Positions 44,852-59,800 of a stretch of 64,000 nt of DNA are shown here, piece after piece (position 1 is the stretch's first letter; each line of letters opens with the position of its first letter). The DNA is from Hepsetus odoe (taxonomy: Eukaryota; Chordata; Actinopteri; Characiformes; Hepsetidae): contig CM029369.1 of assembly GCA_017165825.1 (NCBI GenBank), positions 5,875,433 to 5,939,432 on the forward strand, in the 5' to 3' direction. Made by a program: the position numbers and the translations under genes. Below the pieces are notes generated by a model. It was not told the DNA's origin. It was given only the letters and a program-made list of their open reading frames with translations, and made no database searches.

Positions 44852-47800
44852 TTACAGACAGACAAACTTACAGATAGACAGACAGACAGATAGACAGACA
44901 GACAGACAGACAAACTTACAGATAGACAGACAGACAAACTTACAGACAGACAAACTTACAGATAGACAGACAGACAAACTTACAGACAGACAAACTTACA
45001 GACAGACAGACAGACAAACTTACAGACAGATAGACAGACAGACAAACATACAGATAGATAGATAGACAGACAAACTTACAGATAGACAGACAGACAAACT
45101 TACAGATAGACAGACAGACAAACTTACAGATAGATAGATAGACAGACAAACTTACAGATAGATAGATAGACAGACAAACTTACAGATAGATAGATAGACA
45201 GACTTACAGATAGATAGACAGACTTACAGATAGATAGACAGACTTACAGGTAGATAGATAGACAAACTTACAGATAGATACATAGACAGACAGACTTACA
45301 GATAGATAGACAGACAGACAGACTTATAGACAGACTTACAGATAGATAGACAGACAGACAGACAGACTTACAGATAGATAGATAGACAGACAGACAGACT
45401 TACAGATAGATAGACAGACAAACTTACAGATAGACAGACAAACTTACAGATAGACAGACAAACTTACAGATAGATAGACAGACAGACTTACAGATAGATA
45501 GACAGAAAGACAGACAAACTTATAGATAGATAGATAGATAGACAAACTTACAGACAGACTTAGACAGACAGACAAACTTACAGATAGATAGACAGACAGA
45601 CAAACTTACAGATAGATAGACAAACTTACAGATAGATAGATAGATAGACAGACTTACAGATAGATAGACAGACTTACAGGTAGATAGATAGACAAACTTA
45701 CAGATAGATAGATAGATAGATAGACAAACTTACAGATAGATACATAGACAGACAGACTTATAGACAGACTTAGATAGATAGACAGACAGACAGACAGACT
45801 TACAGATAGATAGACAGACAGACAAACTTACAGATAGATAGATAGACAAACTTACAGATAGATAGATAGACAGACAGACTTATAGACAGACTTACAGATA
45901 GACAGACAGACAAACTTACAGATAGATAGACAGACAGACAAACTTACAGATAGATGGACAGACAGACTCACAGATGGACTCACAGCTTTGTGCTTTTGTG
46001 GGCTTGGAGAAAGCATATGACAGGGTGCCTAGAGAGGAGTTGTGGTTTTGTATTAGGAAGTCAGGTATTACAGAGAAGTATGTGAGAGTAGTTCAGGATA
46101 TGTATGAGGGCAGTGAGACAGTGGTGAAATCTGCATTTGGAGTGACGAATGCATTTAAAGTAGAGGTGTAATTATCTCAAGGATCAGTGCTGAGCCCATT
46201 CTCATTTGCAATAGTATTGCTGATGATAAGGGGTGCTGGTGGTCTAGTGGTAGGGTACTTGGTTCGAATCCCACCTCTAGCACTATCACCACTGGGTCCC
46301 TGAGCAAGATCCTTAACCCCGAGTTGCTCCAGGGGGGACTGTCTTAAATTAGGACATGGAAGTCACTCTGGTCGTCTGCTAAATGCCGTAAATGTAAATG
46401 ATATTGTGATCTGAAGAGAAGGCGGCAGCAGCTTGAGGAGAACCTGGAGAGATGGAGATCTGCTCTAGAGAGGAGAGGAATGAAAGTGTGTAGGACAAAG
46501 ACAGAATACATGTGTGTGAATGAAAGAGAGGAATGTGGAGTGGCTAGGATCTGTGTGGGAATGATCTTTGACAGACCAGTACCAGCAAGACTGATAGGGA
46601 AGATGATAGTGAGAGGTATGCTATACAGGTTGGAAATGGCACTGACAAAAAGACAGGCAGCAGAGCTGGAGGTGTCAAAGTTAAAGATGCTAAGATTTTA
46701 CATGTGACGAGGATGGACAGGATTCGAAATGAGTATATTAGCGAGTATATACAGCTCAGGTTTGACGTTTCAGAGACAAAGTTCGAAAAGTAAGGTTGTG
46801 TTTGCTTGGATATGTCCAGAGGAGAGACGAGGATTATATTGGGAGAAGAATGTTGGAAAGATGGAGCCACCAGGAAGGAGGAAAAGAGGAAGTCCAAAGA
46901 GGAGGTTTATGGATGTGGTGAGAGAAGACATGCAGACAGTTAGTTTGAAGTAGGAAGATGCAGAAGACCAGAAGAAATGGAAACCGTTGATCTGCTAATG
47001 GGAGCAGCCAAAAGAAGAAGAAGACGACACACATTATCGTCTTTAGACTGAAAGCCTCTAGTCTATTATTATGAAATTGGGAGTGATTAATAATTCATAA
47101 CATTTCCTCACTTCTTCTCATCTAGCCTGAGATCAATCTACAGACTGCAAAAGATGCAAGCACACATGGTAGGCCAACAACTGCATGTAAAATACAGTAG
47201 TATTAGTTACTCTCATTTTCACTAATTTCTTATGTATTTTTCTCTCCAGGTGTCCAGTAACGAAAGTGCAGAGGTTTTGTTGGAGAAAGTGGGGAATGCA
47301 GGCGTGATAACACTAAACAGGCCCAAGTTTCTCAATGCACTGACCTTTCCTATCATACGGCTTATTTACCCTCAGCTGAAGGTAAGTGGGTCACCTTCTG
47401 GACAGAATTGAACACAGAGGTACATTTCCACAATGGAAAGTCTTGAAATGTAAAAGTGGATAGGATATTCCCCTAACCTGATCTGAAAATTGTAAAGTCC
47501 AAAAGTACCAAAGTCCGAGACCATGAAGGTTCAGTTTCAGTTCTGAGGGAACAGTGTCCAGCAGTGTCCTTTCTCAGATGCACTTGAATTGTTATGTCAG
47601 CTTTAGTTGTGTGTTTGTGTTGGTGAATATCTCCAGGAAAAGAGCTGAATGTTTTTAAAGGGCTATTAACTGTCAGTAAACATAGCCTGACAAGAAATCG
47701 AGTCATTTATCGCCTCATGATTTTGTTTATTTCTGTGTAGAAATGGGAGGAAGATTCAGAAACACGTATTGTAATTATCAAGGGTACTGGAGGCAAAGCT

Positions 47801-50800
47801 TTCTGCTCTGGAGGGGACATCAAATGTAAGTACAATTAACCAGCGTTACACTATTTTCCATTTACCCCAAATGTAAATTGATCAGCCTACACCCCAGATT
47901 TTTGTTCTTTAGTCTAGAACTGGATCATTCTAGATTAAGCACCCTTTTTCTAAAGACTAAAAGATTAGAAAGCCAATTTACACAATACTAGCAGCCCTGT
48001 GATGGACAATGTGTGTGTCCAGGGTGTTTCCTCACCTTTTGCCCTGTGAGAGCTGGGTTAGGCCCCAGCACCCCCTGCGACCCTAATTAGAACAAGCGGC
48101 TAAGAAAATGACTGACTGACTGACAATGCAAACAGTTCTTGTGTCAGGTTCTTCTTTTTCAGGCATTGCAACAAAAAGCTCTAGATCAACACTCCTAGAT
48201 CTTTGTCAGTTTCTTAAAACATAGCGTTGTCTGAAAAGGCTACCTACAGAGGCTAAACAGGTTACACACTGACTGATTTAATTTTTATTGCACATGATAA
48301 CTGATTTAAAATTGTCCCTGCTTGTTTAAAAGCTCTCCTAGAGACTGGGAAAGGAGGAGATTCCTTAAGACAAGCCTTCTTCCGTGAGGAGTACATGCTA
48401 AACAATGCTATAGGTACGGTCAAACTACGATCTGTTGGTTATGTTTTTGATGTTTTCACTGTTACGTGATTTGTGATCATGATGTATTCTTGCTCATTTT
48501 TCTTGTTTCTGATTTTAGGCACGTGTAAGAAGCCATATGTGGCCCTCATTGATGGAATTACAATGGGAGGGGTATGTATTCTATTAGTCAAAGTAACTTC
48601 TTGTCATTGTGAGAACACAGCACAGCACCCAGCGAACCACAACGAAATTCACCCTCTACTTTTTACCCATACACACCGTGCAGCAGGGGGAGCAGTGATG
48701 GGCACGGTACCTTGCTCAAGGGTACTTCAGGGCAACCCCCTGGTCTGGGGTTTAAATCCACAACCTTCCTTCCAATCCTGGGGCCAACTTCCTATGTGAA
48801 GTGAAAGTGACTATTCTTGTGCATGAGAACACAGCATAGCACGCAGTGAACCACAATGAAATTGAACTTCTGCATTTAACTCATGCACACAAACACACAC
48901 ACGTGCAGCAGGGGGCAGCTATGAAAGCGCCTGGGGAGCAGTGACGGGGACAGTACTTTGCTCAAGGGTGCCTCAGGGCAACCTACTGGTGAGGGAATCA
49001 AACCCACAATCTTCCAATCCGGGGCAACTCCCTAACCACTAGGCCACCACTAATGGACTTTAATGGACTTTAGCCAATGCACACATTTTGTTTCCTCTGT
49101 TGTCCTAGAGCTCAACTGATTAGAGAGGATTTAAGCTGCCTGTTCTCCCACTTTGTTTTCAAGCTAAAGTGATTAATTCAGAATTTAAAGGGCCCATATC
49201 CTAAAATTGTTCCTGAGGCCCATCAGCAGTTTCCGACCTCTTAGAACACAATGTGGCCTTTTTGTTTTTTAGGATATCTGCCTTCAAGATGCCAAACGAT
49301 TGGTACAATACTTGGAAATACAGCTTGTACATTTTACAGCTGTTGCTCCAGCTTTCCCTTGACAGCTTCCCTTGACTCTCCTGGTTTTAGTTATTATAGT
49401 TTATAGTCAGACAATCAAGTTAAAAGCCACCAGATGGCAGTCCATGCACACTGTCTGGATTGCCATGTTTGTTGCTGCAGTATGTCTCTTAATCCTTCTA
49501 GAAAAAAAAATCTCAGGGAAACTAAAAGGGAGTGCTCTGACAGTTATTATCATGATGTGCTTTGTAATATTGTAATATATCACAGTAACAGAGATTTAAT
49601 GTCCAGCTGGAACCGAAAGCAGTTGTATTTCTACCTACAATTAATTCTGTGACTCCTTTTGGAGTCTCGATAATTTTAGCTTTTTTTTTTCTTTCGCCTA
49701 TGAGCGTTCTGTTTTTAAGTAAGAGAAGTAATCAGCATGCAGTACAGTGCATGGTGGACACTATGGGCTGTTACCTGTAGAAACATTATTCCATAGTCCT
49801 TATGTAATATAAAATCTCATGTGTTGTCATTTCTGTTGTTTCGATTGCTCTGTATTGTGACGTCCATGATGTGCCGTGACTCATAAACCCTCTAATCCCT
49901 GAGATTTTAGACCTGTATTGGGTAGACTGTCCAGAAGGTGGAAGCAATGTGCTGTTTTCATCAGAATAGTCTCAGTTTGTTATGAATTGGACCGTCCTTG
50001 GCTTCTGATTGGTTCGAATGCTGGATGACGTAAGAAAAACATGTTGCTGCCTGTTTTTTTTCCCCTTTGATTTCCCTCTCCTGCCTCTGAGATTCATATA
50101 ACATTTGAATATAAGGCATGACTTTGCCTTTAGTTTGCCCAAAGCATGCACTGTGTGTTTAGTGGGTCAGTTTTGCTTTTTACCACAACCAATTAAAATT
50201 CGAGCAAACAAGACAGTCCTGTCTCTGATATAACAAGCTGCGATGTAATATCCTCATGTTAGTTGGATACGATGACATCCTGTACTAACCTAGTAGAGAC
50301 ACTAACTGCGGTTCAGATTTGTTTTTGACCCTGTGCATCCCACGAGTGATGCTTCTCAAGGTCAAGTAGCACTGGACTGGGAAGTTCAGGCCTGGTTGGG
50401 ATAGACAGGTGCTCAGGGACAACAAGGACAACGATGCATTAGGACTCACCAAAGAAAGTCTCCATCTGATGAAACTGCTCCATGAATTAAAGGCTGTGTT
50501 TGAAATAGTCCAAGAATGAGAGGGCATCAATTAGAGACCAGGTATCAATGTCAGGCTGATTGGCTGTCAGAGTGAGAATGAAAAGAAAATTCACTGGGTC
50601 TAGTCCTTGGCTCAAATAACTCATACTGTCATCATGGAATGTCATGTTGTTAGCTGAGTATTTCTACCTGGAGGTAGCAGAGTGAAGAGAGTCATTGGAG
50701 TATGATGGCCTACTTTTAGATGTTCATTTAAAGTGAAGTGCTTTTTCTAAAGCTTATTTTTATTTGTTTTTTGCTTTGGTTTTTTTGTTCACTGCTAGCT

Positions 50801-53800
50801 ACTACAGCTTCATTAATTTTTCAGCTAAAGCTCAGTTTGGATCTGATTCGATTTACATGAGCTCCTATTGTCCTTGGAGTTGATCAGAAGGTGGATTAGA
50901 CTTGATTAGATGTTCGGCTGATAAATGAGGTGTAAATTACAGGCCCAAACGGATGAAATCAGTTAGTTGTTCGCATAAGAAAAATTGTGAACAGATCGTT
51001 TGTTTATTATGTGACTCATGTATGCATAAAATATTTTTCTGTCATTGTCCATTCACCCATTGCGCATACAGAGCATGGTTTCCTTAGACAATGCCACTAC
51101 AGACTGACAGATTCTTGAAATAATGAATCATGCGGTGGACAGAGCATAGCTTTGGACATTTAGAAAGGAGCTTGACTGAACCAATAGTGCTAACCCTCAA
51201 TGCAGTCAGAACCCCTAATGAACGGTGGCCTCTAAATGTGGGGAAGCGCATATGCCGTGAATATACTGGTGAGGTTACTGGGGTTGTGTGCAGGAAGAAT
51301 CTTTGTGATCTAGAACAGCCTTTTGTTCTTTGCTCAAAGGACATAAAAGGGGATGATTCAAGTCTGGTTCAGGGGCCACAGACAGCAGTCCATTAGTGTC
51401 TGTAGCCAGGGGTTCAGCTGAGAGTTCACACTCATCTCAGGTCAGTGTGCCCTAAAGCTCCACCACCCTCTTATATTCACTTCTCCCTAGGGATCCACAC
51501 ATTCAGATGACTTTCAGCAGGCGTCCAGTCCAGATAACCTTGTGTTTCCTTATCCTCATCCATCAAGCTTGCTACAGGACGTAAAGCCTAGCTGTTAGAG
51601 TAATAGTTCCATGAAAAAGATCAAATTTACAGTTTCCCCCAAATGAAGTCGATCCGCCAAGACACATGTGATGTAAACCTTTCATTTGGGATGGAAAGCA
51701 GTTGTACTGATCTCGAGGACTGAATTTTGTCTGGACTTTTGTCATTTTAAAAGGCATACAGAGTCCAAAACGCACAGGTTGAAGACACTTTGCAGCTTTT
51801 TTGTGAGGCTAGTGTGTGATGATTTTGATTTTGCAACTTGTGTAGCTGACATTACTTTGCTGTAACCTTTATACGTTTTACTGGCACAAAGATTGAAATG
51901 CTAAAAGATTTACCTATGTTTTTTTACTTATATTTTAACTTGTTTTAGCCTACCTTCTGTTTTGGAGAAGTTCTGATCTGATCATCACACTTTAACCCTT
52001 GTCAAAGCCACTTAGATCTTTAGGCTCTTTCTTCGAACATATTAACAAGAACGGGCTCTTGAGAAGCTCCTTTATATATTCCACATCTTGACAGGTGCTG
52101 ACAAGATAATCAGTGTTATTCCCTCCACCTGTCAGAGGTTTTAATGTAGCGACTGACCGATGCATATCAGTCTTAAAGACGCAGAGTCAACAGCTTTTTT
52201 CATTCTTGAGGATAAGGAGGGCTAGGTCACACGATCTTGTAAGCGATAAAGCATTGAGATTGCATTTTCCAGAAATCCTGTTATCCTAAAAGTAATCCAA
52301 CAGTTGGGGAGAAGTAATTAATTGTGTGTAACAACATTTTTTAAATAGCTACCTCTGCACTGGCAGATTGTTTAGTGATAACTAATGTGAATAAATTTGA
52401 GTTGGCTACATTAGCCTTGGAGCACCTGTGCAAAACGAAGGAACAAATAGCCACCAAAAATATTCGAAGCTAGTCAGTTATGTTTAACGCATGTGTATGG
52501 GGGATAGTTCAGGATAAATTTTAGTTCAAGTGTCAAAAAAAAAAAAAAATAATCCATATATTAAAAAAAAAGTCATTTAGTGATGTGCATGTAGATCTCA
52601 CAGAGGTGGCATGATTTAGTCTAACCCCCACTCACATAAGAATATTAGGAATGAAAGAAGTGATAAATTACTTGCATGGGTTGTTGGAATCCGACAGCAG
52701 ACTACTGGAAGGCCAGCAGAGGGGCATGCCTTTGATGCATCTCGCTCATGAGTGAAAGTAGCCCATGAATGCTTCTCAGACACCCTCCTCCCATCCCTCC
52801 TCATGGGGTCGTCTTGGGCCTGATGGACCTACATATTTCCAGAATTGCTCAAACAAACCTTGGACCCGATCAGAACCACCTGTCAGCCTAAATACCATCA
52901 CAACAGAAAATGTGTTTTACGTAGTGTCTGTCTTGTTAGAAATGGATTGTGTTCTCCGAGTTCACTTCCAGAGGATAACCTAGAGCTTTGATCGCATCCA
53001 TCAGAAAAACAGCTGCAATCTTTGAAATGATGGAACAGGTGTGAATGCTTCTACTTTTAGGACCTAAGGTTTTTTGCACTCACTGGCACCAATAGTGGAA
53101 TCCTCATACATTTCTCAGTTATTTTTGTAGATTTTGTGTTGGTGTGGCTGTGCTGTGTACGCTTACTGCACCAACTTAATGTGTGTAAACGAGTTTTAAA
53201 ACTTAAGGGACAAATTTAAATCTGGCAGATAATCCATTTATAAATATGTATGGCAAACCAGTCACACATCTTTCATTGATACTGTAAACTTAAATTAATA
53301 ACTTAATATTCTTTATATTAGAATTTGTAATAATGTGGGTAAAAAAGTGAAAAAAACAAGGATGGCTGTTAAGATCGCCTTGTTCTTCAGAAACAAATCA
53401 CAGTACATAATTTCCCATGCATTGATTTTTTTCATTTTTTTTTATTGTGAACCCCATCACAATATCAAAACGTTATCCCAGATATGAATCACATCGAATT
53501 TGCATTTGTTTGTTTGAACTGAGTAAGACTGAGTTCATGTAATACAAAATGCCTGTAGGCTGATGTTAGCTGGCTCATAATGATGCCCATTTGGTGAATC
53601 ATAATTAGCAAGTGACACCACAGGGCAGATGCTATAATGATCCAGGGGTGTGAAATGGCAAATGCACATGTTGCTGTTGCCTGCTGTATGAACAGATGCC
53701 CAAGCCTGTTGCATTGTGGCTGTTTTAACTGTCCTGCCATTTAAACTCTTTGATGGACTTGGAGAGGAACAGTATAAGCTTAAAAATTATGGACACTAGT

Positions 53801-56800
53801 CACACAATAACAAAGCAGTGGTTTTTATGGTGATGTAGTAAAGGTCTTATGGTGAAGGCAATGAATCATGACCTATGGGTTTCCTTAGAAAGATGGAAAT
53901 CCAGCATTGAGATACTGACATTAAGAGATTTATCATGTACCTGGATGTAAATTGGTCTGCAAACGAAGATGCAAACTCATTCATACACTGATTTATGGTC
54001 GGTTGTTGGTAAGGGCCTAAGTATGAGTCTCTCGCTTCTAAGTAATGAGCCCACAACTCTACATGATGGAGTTAAATGGAATGTTATATTGGGGATGGTT
54101 TTTTGAAGAAGTTTCCTCTCTATGATAAAGTCTTTCCAAATACTCAGGTGGGAGCTATCAGATCAAACCACTCTTAAAATATCTTTTAAGAGAACTTATT
54201 TTCCACATCAGTCTTCTTGATAAGAATCCACTCACTGCTGGGTGGTATTTTCCATCCTGCACAGATGGGTCTGGCTGTGTAGACGCAGGGTTTTCTGAGC
54301 AACCGCCGCCAAATATCTCCGAGAGTAAGTAAGAGTTTCCGATGTTCCAAGACAAATGTGTGGGCAGGGCATGTCATCCTTGATTTTAACAATAGAGGCG
54401 TACATGAAGAAAAAGGAGGATGTAGCCAGATTTAGAGCGCTTATAATGTCTTGTTTTGCTTTTGAGGCTGAAAAGCTCGAACTTGCTTCTTTTATGTTTA
54501 ATTGGCCCGTATTACAGATAAACACCTTCACTTTTTGAAATAACAGCTTAATATAGTGAAAATTTTTAGTTTTTGCAAATGTACCATTCAGTCTTTAATT
54601 GTCCATTTATTGTAAGGTAATAAGAGTGCAAAAAACAGTCCATTTATAACATATTTACATATAAACAGATTAGCTATAACAATATAACCACTGACATAAA
54701 TAATACTGATTATCTTGTTGCAATGGCAGCAGTCAAAGGTTGGGATATATTAGATCACAAGAGAATAGACGGTTCTGGATATTTAAAAAAAAAAAATGGG
54801 AAGGCATTAGGATCCAAGGAAGGACAAGTGTTCAAGGCTCATTGATATGCATGGGGCAGGAGGGCTCAGCCTGTTTGGTCTGTTCCTACAGAAGCGCTAC
54901 TGTAGTTAAAATGGTCATTGATGTTGATGCTTAGCTGTGGACCCAACAGGTTATCCATGCTGAAACCTGCCCACTGCAAAAAGTGCCTTCATTGGGGAAG
55001 AAAGCATAAGAACTTGACCATGGAGCATTGGAAGATGGTTTGCTAGTCTTGTGAATCAAAGTGTCTTTTACTTCATGTGGATTGCTTGGTTCCTGTGTAT
55101 CACCTACCTGGGGAAGAGATCGCACCAGGACCAGGTTGCACTGTAAGAAGAAGGTTAAGCATGGGGGTTGAGTGATGATCTGGACATTGTTCTACTGGGA
55201 AACCTTGGGACATGGCATTCACATGGATTACATAGTTGCAGTACAAGCACACACCTTCAAGGCACAGGCATTCCCTAATGGCAATGTCCTCTTTCAGCTG
55301 AGTAATGTGTTGGCCTCCAAATTCCAAAGACCCCGTTGCCATCAAGCATCTCTGGGGATGTGCCGGGGAAACTAATCCAATCCACGAAGGCATCGCTTTC
55401 GTGAAGTCCTTACAGGACTTCTAAAGATTTGCTTCTAACATCTTGGTGCCAGATACCCAGCGTTCTCAGTGACCAGTTGCCCAAGGTTTCCCTTTTGTTT
55501 TGGTTTCTGGCAGCTATGTTTTGTCAGTAAATATCAGCTGACAAGATTTATTTTAAGCTACTTCTCAAAAAATTGCTTCCTAACCTTTTATAGAGCCCAT
55601 ATCTCACACTCGTCTTGTATTCATTTATTTATTTATTTTATTGAGGACTTTAGTTTGGTTTTATGTATCACATACAATACATATGGTACGGTTCCAATAA
55701 GAATAATGTTTCCTAAATGATTCTTGGCTTGTACGTAGGGTTCTTGGAAAAGCCTTTGGTTTAGAACCTTTATACCAGTATATATATTTCAGTGCTTTAA
55801 ACTTTAAGAAGGGTTCTTTAAGCCCACATATTGTCCAAAAATTATTCTTTAGTGAAAGTGACAACCCTTGTCATTGCGAGGTCACAGCACTGCACACCAT
55901 GAACCACAACGAAATTGGACCTCTGCTTTTAACCCATGCACACAAACACCGTGCAGCAGTGGGCAGCTTTAAATAGTCCTCTAGTGAAAGATTTTCAGAG
56001 AACCAAAATGAATTATTTTTAGCATTAGCATTGTAGAAGCTGCTCTTTTGTACTCCTTTGAGTTTTGCCCCTACTCTGATAAAGGTTAAGAGCTGAGACA
56101 AAGCACAACATGTTGTAGGGTCACTGTTGCAGTAACCTGTGGTTTGTTCACTGCCTCTTCGTAACCTTCATGTCTTACTGGGCAGGTTTTGCCAACTGTT
56201 CCTTTAATGGGATGTGGGTTACAAAAACTGCTTGTATGCCTATATTAATCACCTTTTAATTCAGTATTTCTTTTTCTCCTGCAGCTGAATGGGTATCTCT
56301 TATTTGAGAGTGTTGTGGAGAAATTAGTGAACCTAAGTCCAGAACACTGAACAAGTCAGAAATCAAACGAAGTCAAAGCTATGCGGCAAACCACTTTAGT
56401 CACGAGTTCCAGCAGTCTTGATCCAATAAGAGCAGCTTCAATTTTCTCATCCCAAGCTCTGACTTTAAATACAATTCAAACATCTTTCTCCTCCTTTGAA
56501 ATGTACATTAATCCAACCCATTAATGGTTTTCCACCCATATTTCCCAATGCCATCATGACGGACACCTCTGTTTCTCCACCTTTACCATCTTGCCACCAA
56601 TAAACAAAAGTCTGAAAGCTGTCACCCTGTTAATGATGGCTTCCTGCCTTGTCTGCTACCAGTATTTCAAGCCTGTCTCCCTTAGAGTTTTTAATTAAAA
56701 GCATAACTGTTTGCAGCTGTAACTGCCATCTTTAGTGGTTCAAATTGAGTCCTCTGTGAGCTCAGTAGTCTGAGACATTACAAGACAAAGACAAAAGTTA

Positions 56801-59800
56801 AAGGATTTTAACTATAAGAACAACATGCAAGTGGGACATACAGGCTGCTAAATGGGTGGTGCAGTGGGTAGGTATACACGGATAGGCTACATTCATGAAG
56901 CATCCATGTTAAAGCATAGATGGAATTTCTGTATAATAAAATGCAGAAAGCAGCACATTGTTTTATATAACAAATGGTAGGCAGCAGATGTCTTTTACTA
57001 ATGCATGTACAAAACCCAACACTGCACCTTCCCTTTTTCAGGGTTGAACTATTGGCTGTTATTAAAGCTGGCCTTCAGTTTGGCCCTAACATATCAAGAC
57101 CTAGTCAAAAATAAAAACAAAGAATTAGACTATTGACTTATTATCACTTTTTTTCAATATTTATGCAATTGTTGGTTTCACCATTTATCCTATCTGTGTA
57201 ATCAAACCTGTGTATTTATATATCTAATCTATTTGTGCTTTTATCCACATATAATAAGGATAAAGTGTGTTTTTGGTTGTTTTTTTTAGGCTTAGACACT
57301 TCTAGATCTCCTGGAAGGGGTTTAGTTAGCACATTGTTAGATGAGTAGTTATAAGCTGTGGTTATGAAGTTTGAATTATACCTGTTCCAGTACACCTGTT
57401 TAATGGTGTTTTGTTTGGACAGTTGTTTTGCAGCTGCTTTGCATGCAGTCACCTCTACTGGTTACTCTTATGCAGATGTTTTGAGAAGCCAGTGTGCCAT
57501 TCCCCTGAGATATCTGCAGCATAATCTCATTTCTCTAGTCCAGTTTGTGAGTAAGGACAGACAGGGGTTTGGACATATTTCTTAACCCAGTTTTACACTG
57601 CTAAGGGGAGCTGATGAGCCCGCTGATTTAATGAGCTGACCTCCTGGGACAGGCTTTGTATGGGAGTATATAAAAAATGAACATTTAAATGGAAGCCATG
57701 TTTTAAGTTATACAAGGCACAGAAGAGAGTCTGAGATCTGCTTTTGTCATGTGGTTGCACACACTGACCAATAAGTGATGAGTCAAAGCACAGCAAGCCA
57801 ATGCATCCAGTTTTTTTTCCGTTTGGACATTTTCGTTCCTTTACATTTCAAAATTCTCTTTAACCTTTAAAATTTACTGGCTTTAACTAGCAAATGACCC
57901 CTATTTTTGATTGGTTGCTTTGTGTTGTTGCTTAATTTAAAGTTCTCCTGGCTTAAATGTACAGAACAAGCTGTTCAGCTGAACAAACTCCACCTGAAAT
58001 TCTAAAGAACTTGAACTTTGCTCACTTCTTCAGCATGTGTGGAACATTTGGAGTACTGCAATGATCCATTTCCTGACCGACCAAAAAATAGCACAGTGTT
58101 TAATCATTTTCTCCTTATCTTTCACTCTAATGACTCTCAGTGGTCTGCAGTAACAACACTTTAGTCAACATGTATTGTTGGTTGGGCTGGCCCAGATTAG
58201 GCAGATATTCCAGGATTTCTTCATGATGTTGAGACTGAGTTCCTTTTTTAGTACTGGAATGATGGGGGCAGCGGTGGCCTAGCGGTTAGGGCGTTAGCCG
58301 CATGATCGGAGGATCGGGGGTTCAAACCCCTTCCCAATAGGTTGCCCTGAGGTACCCTTGAGCAAGGTACCGTTCCCATCACTGCTCCCCGGGCGCTTTC
58401 AATAGCTGCCCACTGCTGCACGGGTTTGAGTGTGCATGGGTTAAATGCAGAGGTCCAATTTCGTTGTGGTTCATGTGTGCTGTGCCGTGACCTCGCAATG
58501 ACAAGGGTTGTCACTTTCTTTCTTTTTTTTTTTTTCATCTGTCTTCTGTTAACTTCTTTGGACACATCACACATTTGTGAATTCCTTTTCTTGATAGAGT
58601 AAGGTTCCTTCATCTTCATTTAAAACAAACATTTTATCATTAAAACAGGAGAAAAGGGGCAGCGGTGGCCTAGTGGTGAGGGAGTTGGCCTAAGGATCAG
58701 AAGATCGTGGGTTTGAATCCCAGGCCAGTAGACCGTCCCTGTAACCACTCTCAGGGTGCTTTCAATAGCTGCCCCCTGCTGCACGTGTTGGTGTGTGGGT
58801 TAAATGCAGAGGTGTAACTTCGTTGTGGTTCAGTGTGTGTTGTGCAGTGTACTCACAATGACCAGAAGTCACTTTCACTTCACTTAGGAAGTTAGCCCCA
58901 GGATCGGAAGGTTGTGGATTTAAATCCCAGACCAGTAGGTTGCCCTCAAGTGCCCTTGATACCCTTCACTTTCACTTTTTAAAATGGCTTAATGATGGGA
59001 GTGATACTAGGCTATAAAAAGTCACATCCACTTAGCTGCGTGGAAATGAACAGTGCAGTTTGGAACTTTAGCCATGTGCAAGTCGCACAGATAATTCCAT
59101 TTCCTTTCCAAAAAACAAATAAAAATCATGCACAGACCTTAGCTAGCATGAGGCGAATTAAGGTTTGTGTAGGCTGTAAAGTGTCAAAGGGCATTGACGA
59201 TTTGTTAGTAGGAAAAGAACTGTGGTTTTTATCCAAGGCCTGACATCTTCCAAACATCACCAGTCACTTCATACAATGAAAAATTCTCAAATTCTCCCAC
59301 TGAATTCCCACTGATGTCACCTGGTATGTCTCCGCTGTGTGTCACTTCTATTTTGGTCAAGTTTATTTATTACTGTCAGGGAGATGTAGCTGGGAGGCTG
59401 CTAACAAGATGCCCTGACCTTTCCACGGTATGAGTTATGCAGGGTGCTCTTTGGTGGCTCGCTGTGCGGGTTGAGGCAACACTTTGTGTAGAACCCTACT
59501 CAAACAGCTCAAGCGCCATTAAGGAATGGGAGCTAAGAGCACAGTATGTTTGTGGTTCACTGATAAATGAGGTAGTGGCATTAATTATCAGACCTTTGCT
59601 GGAGTTACAGGCGATAAATTGGCTGCCCATTTTTACCCGGTGCATGCGCTGATGCATGTGCGCCTATGAGCCACTTCCTTAGGTACACCTAGCTTTTAAC
59701 CAATGTCTTTTTCATCACTTTCACATCAAAACATCTTGTCCACATCTGCAAGGGGACCAAATGTAGAGTTGATGAGTTATCCTAAGATGTAGTGCTTGTT

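Noticed and set aside
44726..45975. Regular direct repeats resembling a CRISPR array
   Set aside because: No unique spacers and no cas genes; it is a vertebrate GATA/GACA array.
49060..54700. A hidden gene in the long hibch intron
   Set aside because: Only short, unrelated frames on both strands, with no recognised domain or consistent splice pattern.
58264..58520. A tRNA gene (A and B box present)
   Set aside because: The sequence is a SINE head: it lacks a full cloverleaf and continues into a SINE body repeated about 19 times in the window.
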